29,557 nt of DNA from Lachnospiraceae bacterium UBA3863. GTDB taxonomy: Bacteria > Bacillota > Clostridia > Lachnospirales > Lachnospiraceae. The stretch lies in assembly GCA_002392385.1 (NCBI GenBank), contig DGGX01000108.1, positions 1 through 29,557 on the forward strand, in the 5' to 3' direction. Of the stretch, positions 1-6,586 are shown in pieces. How positions within the stretch are numbered: position 1 is the first letter of the stretch; the number at the start of each line of letters is the position of its first letter. The notes beneath the pieces are model-generated. The model saw only the letters and a list, made by a program, of their open reading frames with translations. It was not told the DNA's origin and searched no databases. The translations under genes and the position numbers were made by a program.

Positions 1-23
1 GGGGCGCTTAACTTAACGTCATT

Positions 24-105
24 GGGACGGTTCTCCGCGCGCTCCCGGGGGTGAAAGCCGCGCAGGGGACGGTTCCCTGTGTGGGCAGAGAACCGTCCCC
101 TGTGT
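24..105. repeat. Inverted-repeat element, copy A (short form) plus a fragment
   Basis: Positions 65-75 read GGGGACGGTTC and 90-100 read GAACCGTCCCC, a perfect 11-bp inverted repeat around a 14-nt loop. A lone half-site, GGGACGGTTCTC, lies at 24-35. The same core recurs three more times up to position 3010. The element sits just downstream of the DNA glycosylase stop (minus strand) and could act as a transcript end hairpin, though there is no T-tract. Confidence 0.8.
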
Positions 106-110
106 GAGCC

Positions 111-605
111 TCACGGTTCGCGCAGTACTTTCCAGGCCTCCGCGAGGCGTTCGGGAGACCAGGCGGCGTTGGCGGGGCTGGTGGAGGGCAGGCAGACGGC
201 GGTGCGGCCCAGGACAGGCTCGGTATATTTGCGGTACATTTTCTCAGCGGTGCGGCCATTCACGTAGATCCGGCGGATGGGAGCATCGCTGAGTATCTTT
301 CTGAGATCCGTGGGGGTGACGTTGCGGATACTCGCGTCCGAAGAACCCACGATCTCGCAGGAATAGATCACGTCCCAGAGGGCGATCCTGTGCCGCTCCA
401 GGAAAGCCCGCCGCTCATCGATGGTCGTGAGCGCGGCAGTTTCGCCGTAGATCAGAGGCAGGATCTTCCAGAAACGATTCTGCGGATGCCCGTAGAAGAA
501 GCCCATCTCCCTTGTTTTCACAGAGGGAAAGCTCCCCAGGATCAGGATCTCGGAATCACTTCTGTAAAAAGGCGCCAGCGGATGGACGATAAAGGAACTT
601 TTCAT
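111..605 (-). CDS. DNA-deoxyinosine (hypoxanthine) glycosylase, uracil-DNA glycosylase superfamily
   Basis: A 164-residue single-domain protein of the uracil-DNA glycosylase fold, most like the hypoxanthine-DNA glycosylase branch, which excises deaminated bases to start base-excision repair. Visible motifs are GSFPSVK (24-30), which is the active-site loop, GHPQNRFW (39-46), and LPSTSPAN near residue 140, which is the C-terminal DNA-binding loop. The length is normal for this branch, and it has no signal peptide. The start at 605 has an AAGGAAGG ribosome binding site a few bases upstream. It stands alone, flanked on both sides by copies of the inverted-repeat element, so no operon partner is suggested. 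The family call is firm; the exact base specificity (hypoxanthine, uracil or G:T/U mismatch) is inferred from motif resemblance. Confidence 0.85.
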   Translation of the reverse strand: MKSSFIVHPLAPFYRSDSEILILGSFPSVKTREMGFFYGHPQNRFWKILPLIYGETAALTTIDERRAFLERHRIALWDVIYSCEIVGSSDASIRNVTPTDLRKILSDAPIRRIYVNGRTAEKMYRKYTEPVLGRTAVCLPSTSPANAAWSPERLAEAWKVLREP

Positions 606-667
606 TTTATTACCTTCCTTGCCGGATAATCATAAGAGTACAGACACAGTATAAACCATCAGGGCCG

Positions 668-757
668 CACAGGGGACGGTTCTCTGTGTGAGAGGACTGT
701 AAAAATGCCCGCCAACCCGCATTGTGTCTGGCTCTCACAGAGAACCGTCCCCTGTGC
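668..757. repeat. Inverted-repeat element, copy B (long form)
   Basis: Left arm 668-694 and right arm 732-756 are reverse complements over about 25 bp, apart from an extra TG in the left arm. The roughly 37-nt centre contains TGCCCGCCAACCCGCATTG, which is conserved in copies C and D. The element lies between the divergently transcribed glycosylase and LURP-like genes. The arms could form a long hairpin or cruciform. No transposase ORF lies inside, so it is a non-autonomous element (REP/MITE-like). Confidence 0.85.
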
Positions 758-851
758 GGGCCCTGTGTGGACTGTGCGGCTACACCTCGGCGGCGAAAAG
801 TAGTATTATGAAACAAGGAGAATCGTTCATTTCATATACAGGAGAGTAAAT

Positions 852-1454
852 ATGGGACTTTTTGACAAAATCGCCCGTTATACGGGCCCGGGGGAGGAGG
901 CCAATGCTTTCAACGCGGAGGAGTTCGGCACGCCGGCGAAATCGCTTTTCACCTCGACCACGATCATGCAGCTGTTCCATCATATCGATGTGAAGGACGA
1001 GAATGACAACATTGTCTATCAGTCAGAGAGCAAATTCCCGTCTATCCACGACAAAACAGACATCACGGATGCCTCCGGGCGTCGGATCGCGCACATGGAG
1101 AGAAAGCTTTTCTCCCTGCATGACAGGCATACGGTCAGCATGGAGGACGGGACGGAGTTCGAGCTTTCCAACGAGCTCTTCCATGTCGTCAGGGATGTCA
1201 TCAACATCGAAGGCCTCGGCTGGCAGATCCGCGGCAACGTCCTGGGCGTCAATTTCCAGCTCTATGACGGGGCAGACAATATCATCGCCGTCATCAGCCA
1301 GAAGATCCTGACCGTACTGGATCAGTTCCGCATCGATCTCTACAGGCCGGAATATGAGGAGACCGTCGTCGCCATCCTCATCACCCTCCAGCACATTCTC
1401 CGCGACAGAGAGAACTCGGAGACCGCGACGAGCGCGTCGATCTCCTCAGACTGA
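852..1454 (+). CDS. LURP-one-related / tubby C-terminal-like family protein
   Basis: A 200-residue cytosolic protein with no signal peptide or membrane span. The pattern of short beta strands, with YQSESKFPSIHDKTDI, GRRIAHMERKLFSLHDRHTV, IEGLGWQIRGNVLGVNF and IAVISQKILTVLDQFRIDL, fits the LURP-one-related (LOR) fold, which is related to the tubby C-terminal domain and phospholipid scramblases. The biochemical role of bacterial members is not established; lipid or membrane association is only a suggestion. The start at 852 follows CAGGAGAG with a 6-nt spacer. It is followed directly by repeat copy C, which may end its transcript. Family confidence is good; function is unknown. Confidence 0.7.
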   Translation: MGLFDKIARYTGPGEEANAFNAEEFGTPAKSLFTSTTIMQLFHHIDVKDENDNIVYQSESKFPSIHDKTDITDASGRRIAHMERKLFSLHDRHTVSMEDGTEFELSNELFHVVRDVINIEGLGWQIRGNVLGVNFQLYDGADNIIAVISQKILTVLDQFRIDLYRPEYEETVVAILITLQHILRDRENSETATSASISSD

Positions 1455-1470
1455 GATCACACAGGGTCCC

Positions 1471-1589
1471 GCACAGGGGACGGTTCTCTGTGTGAGAGGA
1501 CCTTCAAATTGCCCGCAAACCCGCATTGTACCTGACTCTCACAGAGAACCGTCCCCTGTGTGAGGCAGAGAACCGTCCCCTGTGTGAGG
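1471..1589. repeat. Inverted-repeat element, copy C (long form plus an extra core)
   Basis: Left arm 1472-1498 and right arm 1536-1561 flank a centre matching copies B and D. A further core, GCAGAGAACCGTCCCC (1565-1580), then CTGTGTGAG, repeats the right arm in tandem, as also seen in copy A. The element ends about 14 nt before the ribosome binding site of the amidohydrolase, so it forms part of that gene's upstream region. Confidence 0.85.
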
Positions 1590-1616
1590 ATGCGGGCCAC
1601 AGAAAGGAGCAAGGGC

Positions 1617-2906
1617 GTGAAGTACGTCATCCGAAACGGTATCCTCCTGGATGGAACGCGTGACATGCAGCCGCAGCACGGCAGATCTGTCTTCATAAAC
1701 GGCGAGAAGATCGAGCGGATCACCGATCAGACTGCAGAAGTCCCGAAGGGATACAAGGTCATCGATGCCCAAGGCATGTACATCCTCCCGGGGCTCATCA
1801 ACATGCACGTGCACCTGGCGGGCAACGGCAAGCCCCAGAAGAAGCAGCGGGACAACGCGAAGCTGGTAAGGCTGCTTTTCTCCAATCCCGTCAGCGCGAA
1901 AGCGGCGGAGGTCATGGTCGCGGGCTACGCGAAGATCGAGCTGATGAGCGGGGTCACCACCATCCGCACGGTGGGCGGCTTAAAGGATCTGGACACCCGC
2001 CTGCGGGATGAGATCGCCGCCGGCAAAAAGGCCGGCCCGCGCATCCTGGCAGCCAACGAGGGCATTTCCGTCCCCGGCGGCCACATGGCCGGCTCTGTCG
2101 CCATCGCGGCCACATCGATCGAAGAGGCCGTAGACCTGGTCAGAAAGGCGGACAGGCAGCACGTCGATCTCATCAAGCTCATGATCACGGGCGGCGTCCT
2201 GGACGCCAAGGAGAAGGGCGTCCCCGGCGAGATGAAGATGCCCCCGGAGATGATCCGCGCCATCTGTGACGAAGCCCACCGCCTCGGCTACAGAACGGCC
2301 GCGCATACGGAGTCGACGGAAGGCGTGATCCAGGCCCTCCGAAACGGCGTGGATTCCATCGAACACGGCGCCGCGCCGACAGAAGAGATGATCCGCCTCT
2401 TCAAGGAGAGAAAAGCCTTCCTGACGACCACGCTTTCGCCGGCCCTCCCCTACGCCATGTTCCCACGGGAGGTCTCCAACGCCTCTGAGGTCGAGCAGTT
2501 CAACGGCCAGGTCGTCTTCGACGGCATCAGGGACTGCGCGAAGGCCGCCATCGAAAACGACATCCCCGTGGCCCTCGGCAACGACGTCGGCTGCCCCTGG
2601 ATCACCCAGTACGACTTCTGGCGCGAGCTGGTCTACTTTAAGAACTATACCGGCGTTTCCAATGCCTACGCCCTATACACCGCCACCCTCAACAATGCCG
2701 TCCTCGCAGGCATCGGCGACATCACCGGTTCCCTGGAAGAGGGAAAATGCGCCGACCTCATCCTGGTGGAGGAGAACCCGCTGGAAGACCTCCAGGACCT
2801 CCGCAACGTCCGCTTGGTCATGGCGAGAGGACGCCTCTACGATAAACCGACCGTCAGACGCAAGAAGATCGTAGACGAAGAACTGGACAAGTACTTGCAG
2901 GCATAG
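1617..2906 (+). CDS. Metal-dependent amidohydrolase (imidazolonepropionase / prolidase-like)
   Basis: A 429-residue cytosolic amidohydrolase-superfamily enzyme, a metal-dependent hydrolase of C-N bonds on a TIM barrel. Metal ligands are visible in order: HVH at residues 64-66 (GLINMHVHLAG), the lysine in DLIKLMITGG (usually carbamylated), His in YRTAAHTES, His in SIEHGAAP, and the catalytic Asp in LGNDVGCPW. The substrate cannot be read from sequence; related proteins include imidazolonepropionase and Xaa-Pro or Xaa-Arg dipeptidases. I place the start at GTG 1617 because AAAGGAG (1603-1609) sits 7 nt upstream. The open frame extends back to 1560, but that part lies in repeat copy C and encodes nothing family-like. 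It is monocistronic between repeats C and D. Confidence 0.82.
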   Translation: MKYVIRNGILLDGTRDMQPQHGRSVFINGEKIERITDQTAEVPKGYKVIDAQGMYILPGLINMHVHLAGNGKPQKKQRDNAKLVRLLFSNPVSAKAAEVMVAGYAKIELMSGVTTIRTVGGLKDLDTRLRDEIAAGKKAGPRILAANEGISVPGGHMAGSVAIAATSIEEAVDLVRKADRQHVDLIKLMITGGVLDAKEKGVPGEMKMPPEMIRAICDEAHRLGYRTAAHTESTEGVIQALRNGVDSIEHGAAPTEEMIRLFKERKAFLTTTLSPALPYAMFPREVSNASEVEQFNGQVVFDGIRDCAKAAIENDIPVALGNDVGCPWITQYDFWRELVYFKNYTGVSNAYALYTATLNNAVLAGIGDITGSLEEGKCADLILVEENPLEDLQDLRNVRLVMARGRLYDKPTVRRKKIVDEELDKYLQA

Positions 2907-2912
2907 CTCAGG

Positions 2913-3010
2913 CTCTCACAGGGGGACGGTTCTCTGTGTGAGAGGACCTTCAAATTGCCCGCAAACCCGCATTGCGCCTGGCTCTCACAGAGAACCGTCC
3001 CCTGTGTGAG
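2913..3010. repeat. Inverted-repeat element, copy D (long form)
   Basis: Left arm 2913-2944 begins with an outer CTCTCACAG and contains GGGGACGGTTCTC. Right arm 2982-3010 is its complement. The centre matches copy C closely (CAAATTGCCCGCAAACCCGC is identical). After the right arm, GGCAGAGAA (3010-3018) is the truncated beginning of the extra core seen in full in copies A and C. It fills the whole gap between amidohydrolase and PrsW genes. Confidence 0.85.
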
Positions 3011-3036
3011 GCAGAGAAGAAAGGGTTTATAATATC

Positions 3037-3813
3037 ATGGGTATTATCAACGGATTATTGTCATTGCCGGTTTCTATCATTCTGGTCTGGTGGCTGGTCA
3101 AGATCAAGAAAGAGCCTCGGTTCGAGGTGAAGGACATCGTCCGGATGCTGATCTTCGGCGCCCTCAGCTGCGTGCTCGCAAGTGCGCTTTCGCTTGTGAT
3201 CATAATCTGGAGTGCATTGAATCTGATCGGTCTGGATACGATCAAAGAAATGGTAGCGCATCCGGAAAACGCGCAGGCGATCGTTGACCAGATCAAGGCC
3301 AATAGTGATACGGGTTTTTCTCTTGCGCGGGTCATCAGGAACTCCATGCTGCTCATCGCGCTGCCGGAAGAAGGCTTCCGGTTCCTGTGCCTGCAGCTGG
3401 CTGTCAGGAAGAGAGCCTGCGTGAGGTCGTGGATGGACATGGTGCTCTGCGGGGGTATCGTCGGCACCGGCTTCACCATCGTTGAAGACTGGATGTATTC
3501 TTCGGGAGGCCTCGGGGTCACGATCATGCGGTCGCTGATGCCTTTCCATTTCATGCTCGGGGCAATCATGGGATACTTCATCGGCCAAAGCCGTCACACC
3601 GGGAATATCCTGTACATTATTCCGTCTATCGTGGTACCGGTCCTGCTTCATGCGGTATACGACGGTGCCATCAATGCCCTGACATCGTATGACGAGTATG
3701 TTTACATGGCGCTTGGGATGGTAGTGGTGATGCTCGCGGTGACGGTCTTCATGATCGTGAAGATCAACAAGTGGAACAAAAACAGCGCCCTGGACGGGGA
3801 GCTCCTGCATTGA
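3037..3813 (+). CDS. PrsW-family glutamic-type intramembrane protease
   Basis: A 258-residue polytopic membrane protein with about seven hydrophobic spans. The PrsW (PF13367-type) signature is present in order: EE at 111-112 in ALPEEGFRF, E150 in GFTIVEDWMY, H171 in PFHFMLGAIMGYFIG and H205 in LLHAVYDG. In Bacillus, PrsW makes the first membrane cut of an anti-sigma factor. The substrate here is unknown, and no sigma/anti-sigma pair is visible nearby. The start at 3037 follows AAAGGG with an 11-nt spacer that contains a TATAAT-like sequence. The upstream region is directly bounded by repeat copy D. The stop codon lies inside a 24-nt tandem repeat. Confidence 0.83.
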   Translation: MGIINGLLSLPVSIILVWWLVKIKKEPRFEVKDIVRMLIFGALSCVLASALSLVIIIWSALNLIGLDTIKEMVAHPENAQAIVDQIKANSDTGFSLARVIRNSMLLIALPEEGFRFLCLQLAVRKRACVRSWMDMVLCGGIVGTGFTIVEDWMYSSGGLGVTIMRSLMPFHFMLGAIMGYFIGQSRHTGNILYIIPSIVVPVLLHAVYDGAINALTSYDEYVYMALGMVVVMLAVTVFMIVKINKWNKNSALDGELLH

Positions 3814-3868
3814 AGGGCGGCCCAAAAACTCCATTGAAGGGCAGCCCAAAAGCCCCATCGAAGGACGG
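3808..3868. repeat. 24-nt tandem direct repeat at the end of the PrsW gene
   Basis: Units 3808-3831 and 3832-3855 share CATTGAAGGGC, then GCCCAAAA with few differences; a third partial unit starts at 3856 (CATCGAAGGACGG). The first unit contains the PrsW stop codon (TGA 3811-3813), so the repeat is in the 3' untranslated region. The 24-nt period suggests slippage duplication. Confidence 0.7.
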
Positions 3869-3931
3869 AAAATTGCCTTGAAAAGCAGAAGAGCTGAGAA
3901 GAAACAGAAATAGAGAAAGGAAGCGAGCAGG

Positions 3932-4138
3932 ATGGAACGCATCACAGACCCCTATGCATATATGGACGAGACCTACGCCTTCATTTCCGGCTATACGCCG
4001 GACGGGGAGCCCCGCGGCATCACTTGGGAGCAGTTCGGCGTGGACCCGAATCTCCCGATGGAGGAGAAGGCGCGGCTCTACTATGAGATCAACAACGAAT
4101 CCATGGGAGCTTTTACCCTGAGCGATATGTTTATGTGA
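3932..4138 (+). CDS. Hypothetical protein, 68 residues
   Basis: A small acidic soluble protein with no recognised domain, signal peptide or membrane span. It is rich in Tyr, Glu and Met, with the phrases YAYMDETYAFISGY, GITWEQFGVDP and MEEKARLYYEINNESM. An AAAGGA ribosome binding site lies about 10 nt before ATG 3932. The coding-like amino acid composition and a terminator-like hairpin at 4296-4334 downstream support a real gene. It may be co-transcribed with the PrsW gene (118-nt gap, same strand), but no functional link can be read. Confidence 0.5.
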   Translation: MERITDPYAYMDETYAFISGYTPDGEPRGITWEQFGVDPNLPMEEKARLYYEINNESMGAFTLSDMFM

Positions 4139-4295
4139 GGTGCCAGGTATTTATGTCCTGCAGCTGCGCCGCCGAGGTCGGTGACGCCGTCGCCCAGGCA
4201 ATTTCCGCTCCGCCACCAGAAGCGCTCCGGAGATCGCATACAGGATTTGAGAAAAGCCATACCTGCTATGTATATATGCATATAGCTGCAACAGA

Positions 4296-4334
4296 AGACA
4301 CTGTGCTCACGATTGTGCGCACAGTGTCTTTTTG
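4296..4334 (+). terminator. Rho-independent terminator
   Basis: AGACACTGTG (4296-4305) pairs with CACAGTGTCT (4320-4329), a perfect 10-bp stem with a 14-nt loop, followed by TTTTT. It is oriented to end plus-strand transcripts from the small gene at 3932. It also lies just beyond the stop of the minus-strand XRE gene, but has no T-tract in that direction. Confidence 0.75.
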
Positions 4335-4350
4335 GCCGGATCATGGTTTT

Positions 4351-4992
4351 TTACTTCTCGAGGAGACCTTCCATGGTGCAGCCGAGGACTCTTGAAAGAC
4401 GGTAGAGAGTCTCGGCACTTGCCTTGTTGATGTCCTTGTTCCGCTGCTCATACATCTGGATGGAACGGAGCTTTACACCGGACCGTTTCGCAAGCGCAGC
4501 CTGCGTACAGCCGTAGGACATGCGGATACGCTTCAGGTTGGTGTCTTTGAAGTGATCACGCATTTTTTCATCGGCGATGGACGCAAATCTGGTGACGTCT
4601 GCTTCATGAAACGTATAGTACATGTTCTGCAGATCCTCAAAGGAGAGGACCTCGAAGATGTCACGGAAGCTTCTGGCGGAGGACCACTGGTAGTAGGCGA
4701 CGGCCCAGCCGATCCAGTACTCCCGGGAACGGGCATAGTGTTCCTGCGGAGCAGTGTCCAATTGTCTGCCGGTCGTCTCCAGAACAACATCGATCGCAAG
4801 TTCTATCCCGCTCTTCCCAATAAGGAGGGCGGGCTCGCCGTTTTCCATCCGCTTACTGACCGAGCTTACCACGAAGAGCTTGATAAAATCATCTCCCGGG
4901 ATCCCACAGGTATTGATGGCGTAATCGAAAGCATCCCCAAGTGCAGCCTGGGCGTTAGACAGGTATGTTTCGTGGTATGCGTGGATCGTCAT
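4351..4992 (-). CDS. XRE-type helix-turn-helix protein, probable antitoxin of the DUF3990 pair
   Basis: A 213-residue protein with a C-terminal XRE helix-turn-helix (about residues 155-213: LKRIRMSYGCTQAALAKRSGV, SIQMYEQRNKDINKASAETL, LGCTMEGLLEK). It has a longer N-terminal helical domain of unknown type (AINTCGIPGDDFIKLF, GKSGIELAIDVVLETTG). Its start at 4992 lies inside the upstream DUF3990 gene, overlapping by 38 nt, with a strong GAGGAGGT site 7 nt before the ATG. The overlap implies translational coupling. Toxin-first overlapping order and a DNA-binding partner suggest an antitoxin-repressor that neutralises DUF3990 and represses the shared promoter at 5671-5699. This role is inferred from context; the HTH call itself is secure. 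Confidence 0.78.
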   Translation of the reverse strand: MTIHAYHETYLSNAQAALGDAFDYAINTCGIPGDDFIKLFVVSSVSKRMENGEPALLIGKSGIELAIDVVLETTGRQLDTAPQEHYARSREYWIGWAVAYYQWSSARSFRDIFEVLSFEDLQNMYYTFHEADVTRFASIADEKMRDHFKDTNLKRIRMSYGCTQAALAKRSGVKLRSIQMYEQRNKDINKASAETLYRLSRVLGCTMEGLLEK

Positions 4993-5647
4993 TGGAGATA
5001 CCTCCTCTCAGAATATCCTGAATAAATAATCCGTCGGCCGATTCTTCCGGCATATCCAGGTAAGTGTGACTAGCCTTATCATTTCTGCCCTTGCGAAGGG
5101 CATAGAAGACATCCGCCCGGGCAATTTCAGATCCCTCGAACCGGATCTTTGAAAAAGCAAACTGAGATTTCAGGACGATCTGCTCACCCAGCTTTCCGAG
5201 GTGCATAGCGCGCGACAGCTGCTCAACAGTGATTGCGTTATTCAGGAATGCCTCCGCAAAATCGAAATATGAATCATCCGCTCTGTAGCCTGTGATAAGA
5301 TCATAGGCATTTACATTAATGCCAAAACGCTCGATCAGATACTGCTTAGCTCGTCTGGCGACAGGAGTCTTGATGCTGAAAAGGCGGTGTTCAACAAGAA
5401 CAGCGATCCAATTGAGAACCGTGTAATCCGGGCTGTTCAGGTTAAGTATATTCAGATATTCCGTATCCAATGTATAGCGGTTTGAAAATCCGTCCTCCAG
5501 CGTAGATACTGCCCACTCCTTGGCGAGATCATTACTCTCTGTGCAGTAAAAGCCCCGACCAAAATCATTATTCTGCCTCCCAAGGTCAAAAGTCGGGTGT
5601 TCTACGATCTGTCTGGAGCCGTGGTAAAGGGTGATCTGTTCCTTCAT
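4955..5647 (-). CDS. DUF3990 family protein, probable ADP-ribosyltransferase-like toxin
   Basis: A 230-residue soluble protein. The N-terminus, LYHGSRQIVEHP followed by NNDFGRGFYCTES (about residues 27-39) and AKEWA, is the DUF3990 signature. DUF3990 belongs to families that resemble ADP-ribosyltransferase folds, with a YHG...GRGFYCTE core in place of the H-Y/S-E arrangement. GEQIVLKS near residue 160 may supply the C-terminal acidic/Gln element. The rest (FDFAEAFLNNAITVEQLSRAM) is helical. The start at 5647 has CAGGAGG 7 nt upstream. It is the first gene of a two-gene unit with the XRE gene, behind a good promoter containing a dyad. Base composition is visibly more AT-rich than in regions 1 and 4, hinting at transfer. 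Enzyme activity and toxicity are inferred. Confidence 0.75.
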   Translation of the reverse strand: MKEQITLYHGSRQIVEHPTFDLGRQNNDFGRGFYCTESNDLAKEWAVSTLEDGFSNRYTLDTEYLNILNLNSPDYTVLNWIAVLVEHRLFSIKTPVARRAKQYLIERFGINVNAYDLITGYRADDSYFDFAEAFLNNAITVEQLSRAMHLGKLGEQIVLKSQFAFSKIRFEGSEIARADVFYALRKGRNDKASHTYLDMPEESADGLFIQDILRGGISNDDPRIPRNIPV

Positions 5648-5670
5648 TGTGCAGTCCTCCTGTTAACTAT

Positions 5671-5699
5671 AATGTATCACTGTGGTGATATTTTGTAAA
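5671..5699 (-). promoter_or_regulatory. Promoter with embedded dyad operator for the DUF3990-XRE unit
   Basis: Read on the minus strand: -35 TTTACA (5694-5699), 17-nt spacer, -10 TACATT (5671-5676). A perfect inverted repeat, TATCAC-CACA-GTGATA (5675-5690), lies between and overlaps the -10. Position and symmetry are what an autorepressing XRE dimer would bind. Confidence 0.7.
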
Positions 5700-5710
5700 G
5701 GAGGAAGGAA

Positions 5711-5757
5711 AGAGGCTCTTGCTCAAGCAATAATTGCATGGCAATAGCCTCTTTTTG
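5711..5757. terminator. Terminator-like three-way-junction hairpin
   Basis: Outer stem AGAGGCT (5711-5717) with AGCCTCT (5746-5752), then TTTTT on the plus strand. Two small hairpins sit inside: TTGC-TCAA-GCAA (5719-5730) and ATTGC-ATG-GCAAT (5733-5745). It lies between the flavodoxin stop and the DUF3990 promoter. For minus-strand transcription the trailing bases are TTTCC, a weaker tract, so it may still end the flavodoxin transcript or insulate the promoter. Confidence 0.55.
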
Positions 5758-5809
5758 TATGCAGCCTATTTCTAGGAACTGGTATTACATTACCTCCGGA
5801 GAACCGATC

Positions 5810-6316
5810 TTATGAGAAAAGCTCCCTGGCCTTCTCCGCAAACCGCTTTCCATAAATATTGAAGTATCCTTTGTAAATATCCAGGGAATTGTGCTTCTCA
5901 ACATTATTGTTGATGGCCACCGGACCCAGATGGATCACAGGCATTCCGCAGGAAGCACCGCCTGAATAGCAGAGCATGCCTTTGACCATCTCAAAGGTGA
6001 GGATGGACTGGATCACCAGGTCGCCGCCGCCGTGCGTGAACTGCGCGGTGGCAAAAGCACCGCCGAGCTTTCCGGAAAGTTTGAGTTTGTTTCCGTTGGT
6101 TTGGAGCCAGGCGTGCAGGTCTGGTGTCATCAGCGCCGCATAGGAAGGAGAGCCGATCACGACACCGCGGGAGGCCTTTACAAACTCTACATCCGCGTCT
6201 TCGATCGAGAACGCCATCGCTTCAACATTCTCCACCTCATTCATGCCTTCTGCGATCCATGCCGCTGCCTGCGCAGTGTTTCCTGTCTTTGAATCATAGA
6301 GAACGGCCAGTTTCAT
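5810..6316 (-). CDS. Flavodoxin family protein
   Basis: A 168-residue FMN-binding protein of the flavodoxin / NAD(P)H:quinone-oxidoreductase type. The phosphate-binding loop is LYDSKTGNTAQAAAW (residues 6-20). The second flavin loop is GVVIGSPSYAALMTPDLHAWL (about 51-71), and GGAFATAQFTHGGGDLVI (about 85-102) is the third loop. No signal peptide or Cys-based cluster is present. It likely acts as a cytosolic electron carrier or quinone/NAD(P)H reductase. An AAAGGAGG site lies 6 nt before ATG 6316. It is on the same strand as the DUF3990-XRE pair but separated by the hairpin at 5711-5757 and that pair's own promoter, so it is probably a separate unit. Confidence 0.85.
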   Translation of the reverse strand: MKLAVLYDSKTGNTAQAAAWIAEGMNEVENVEAMAFSIEDADVEFVKASRGVVIGSPSYAALMTPDLHAWLQTNGNKLKLSGKLGGAFATAQFTHGGGDLVIQSILTFEMVKGMLCYSGGASCGMPVIHLGPVAINNNVEKHNSLDIYKGYFNIYGKRFAEKARELFS

Positions 6317-6586
6317 GGTATTCCTCCTTTATCTGGGGCGTCCGGGTGCATCTATCAGGTTTATTGTACAACGCCGGGCGGGGAGAGACAAATGTGTGAA
6401 CGGTGATAGGATTTTTTTGTTGGGAGGAGGGGGACTTTACTGTTGTAAAGAGGAAAAGGATGGTAGAATAAATAATGGAATCGTTTGAATACAGTTGGAA
6501 ATGAAATCGTGCGCAGGAGAAGTTATAACACAAATAAAAAATAGATTGCGGATAAGGTAATCAAGCATAGTCGGAGGATTTTAGTA

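Noticed and set aside
1560..1616. N-terminal extension of the amidohydrolase (GTG 1560 or ATG 1590)
   Set aside because: The extension is translated repeat sequence, and the only good ribosome binding site (1603-1609) serves GTG 1617.
668..3010. Regularly similar repeats that might be a CRISPR array
   Set aside because: The copies are long inverted repeats spaced by whole genes, with no short uniform spacers and no cas genes.
4081..4395. Open frames on both strands between the 68-residue gene and the XRE gene
   Set aside because: They span a terminator hairpin, lack ribosome binding sites and show no conserved pattern.
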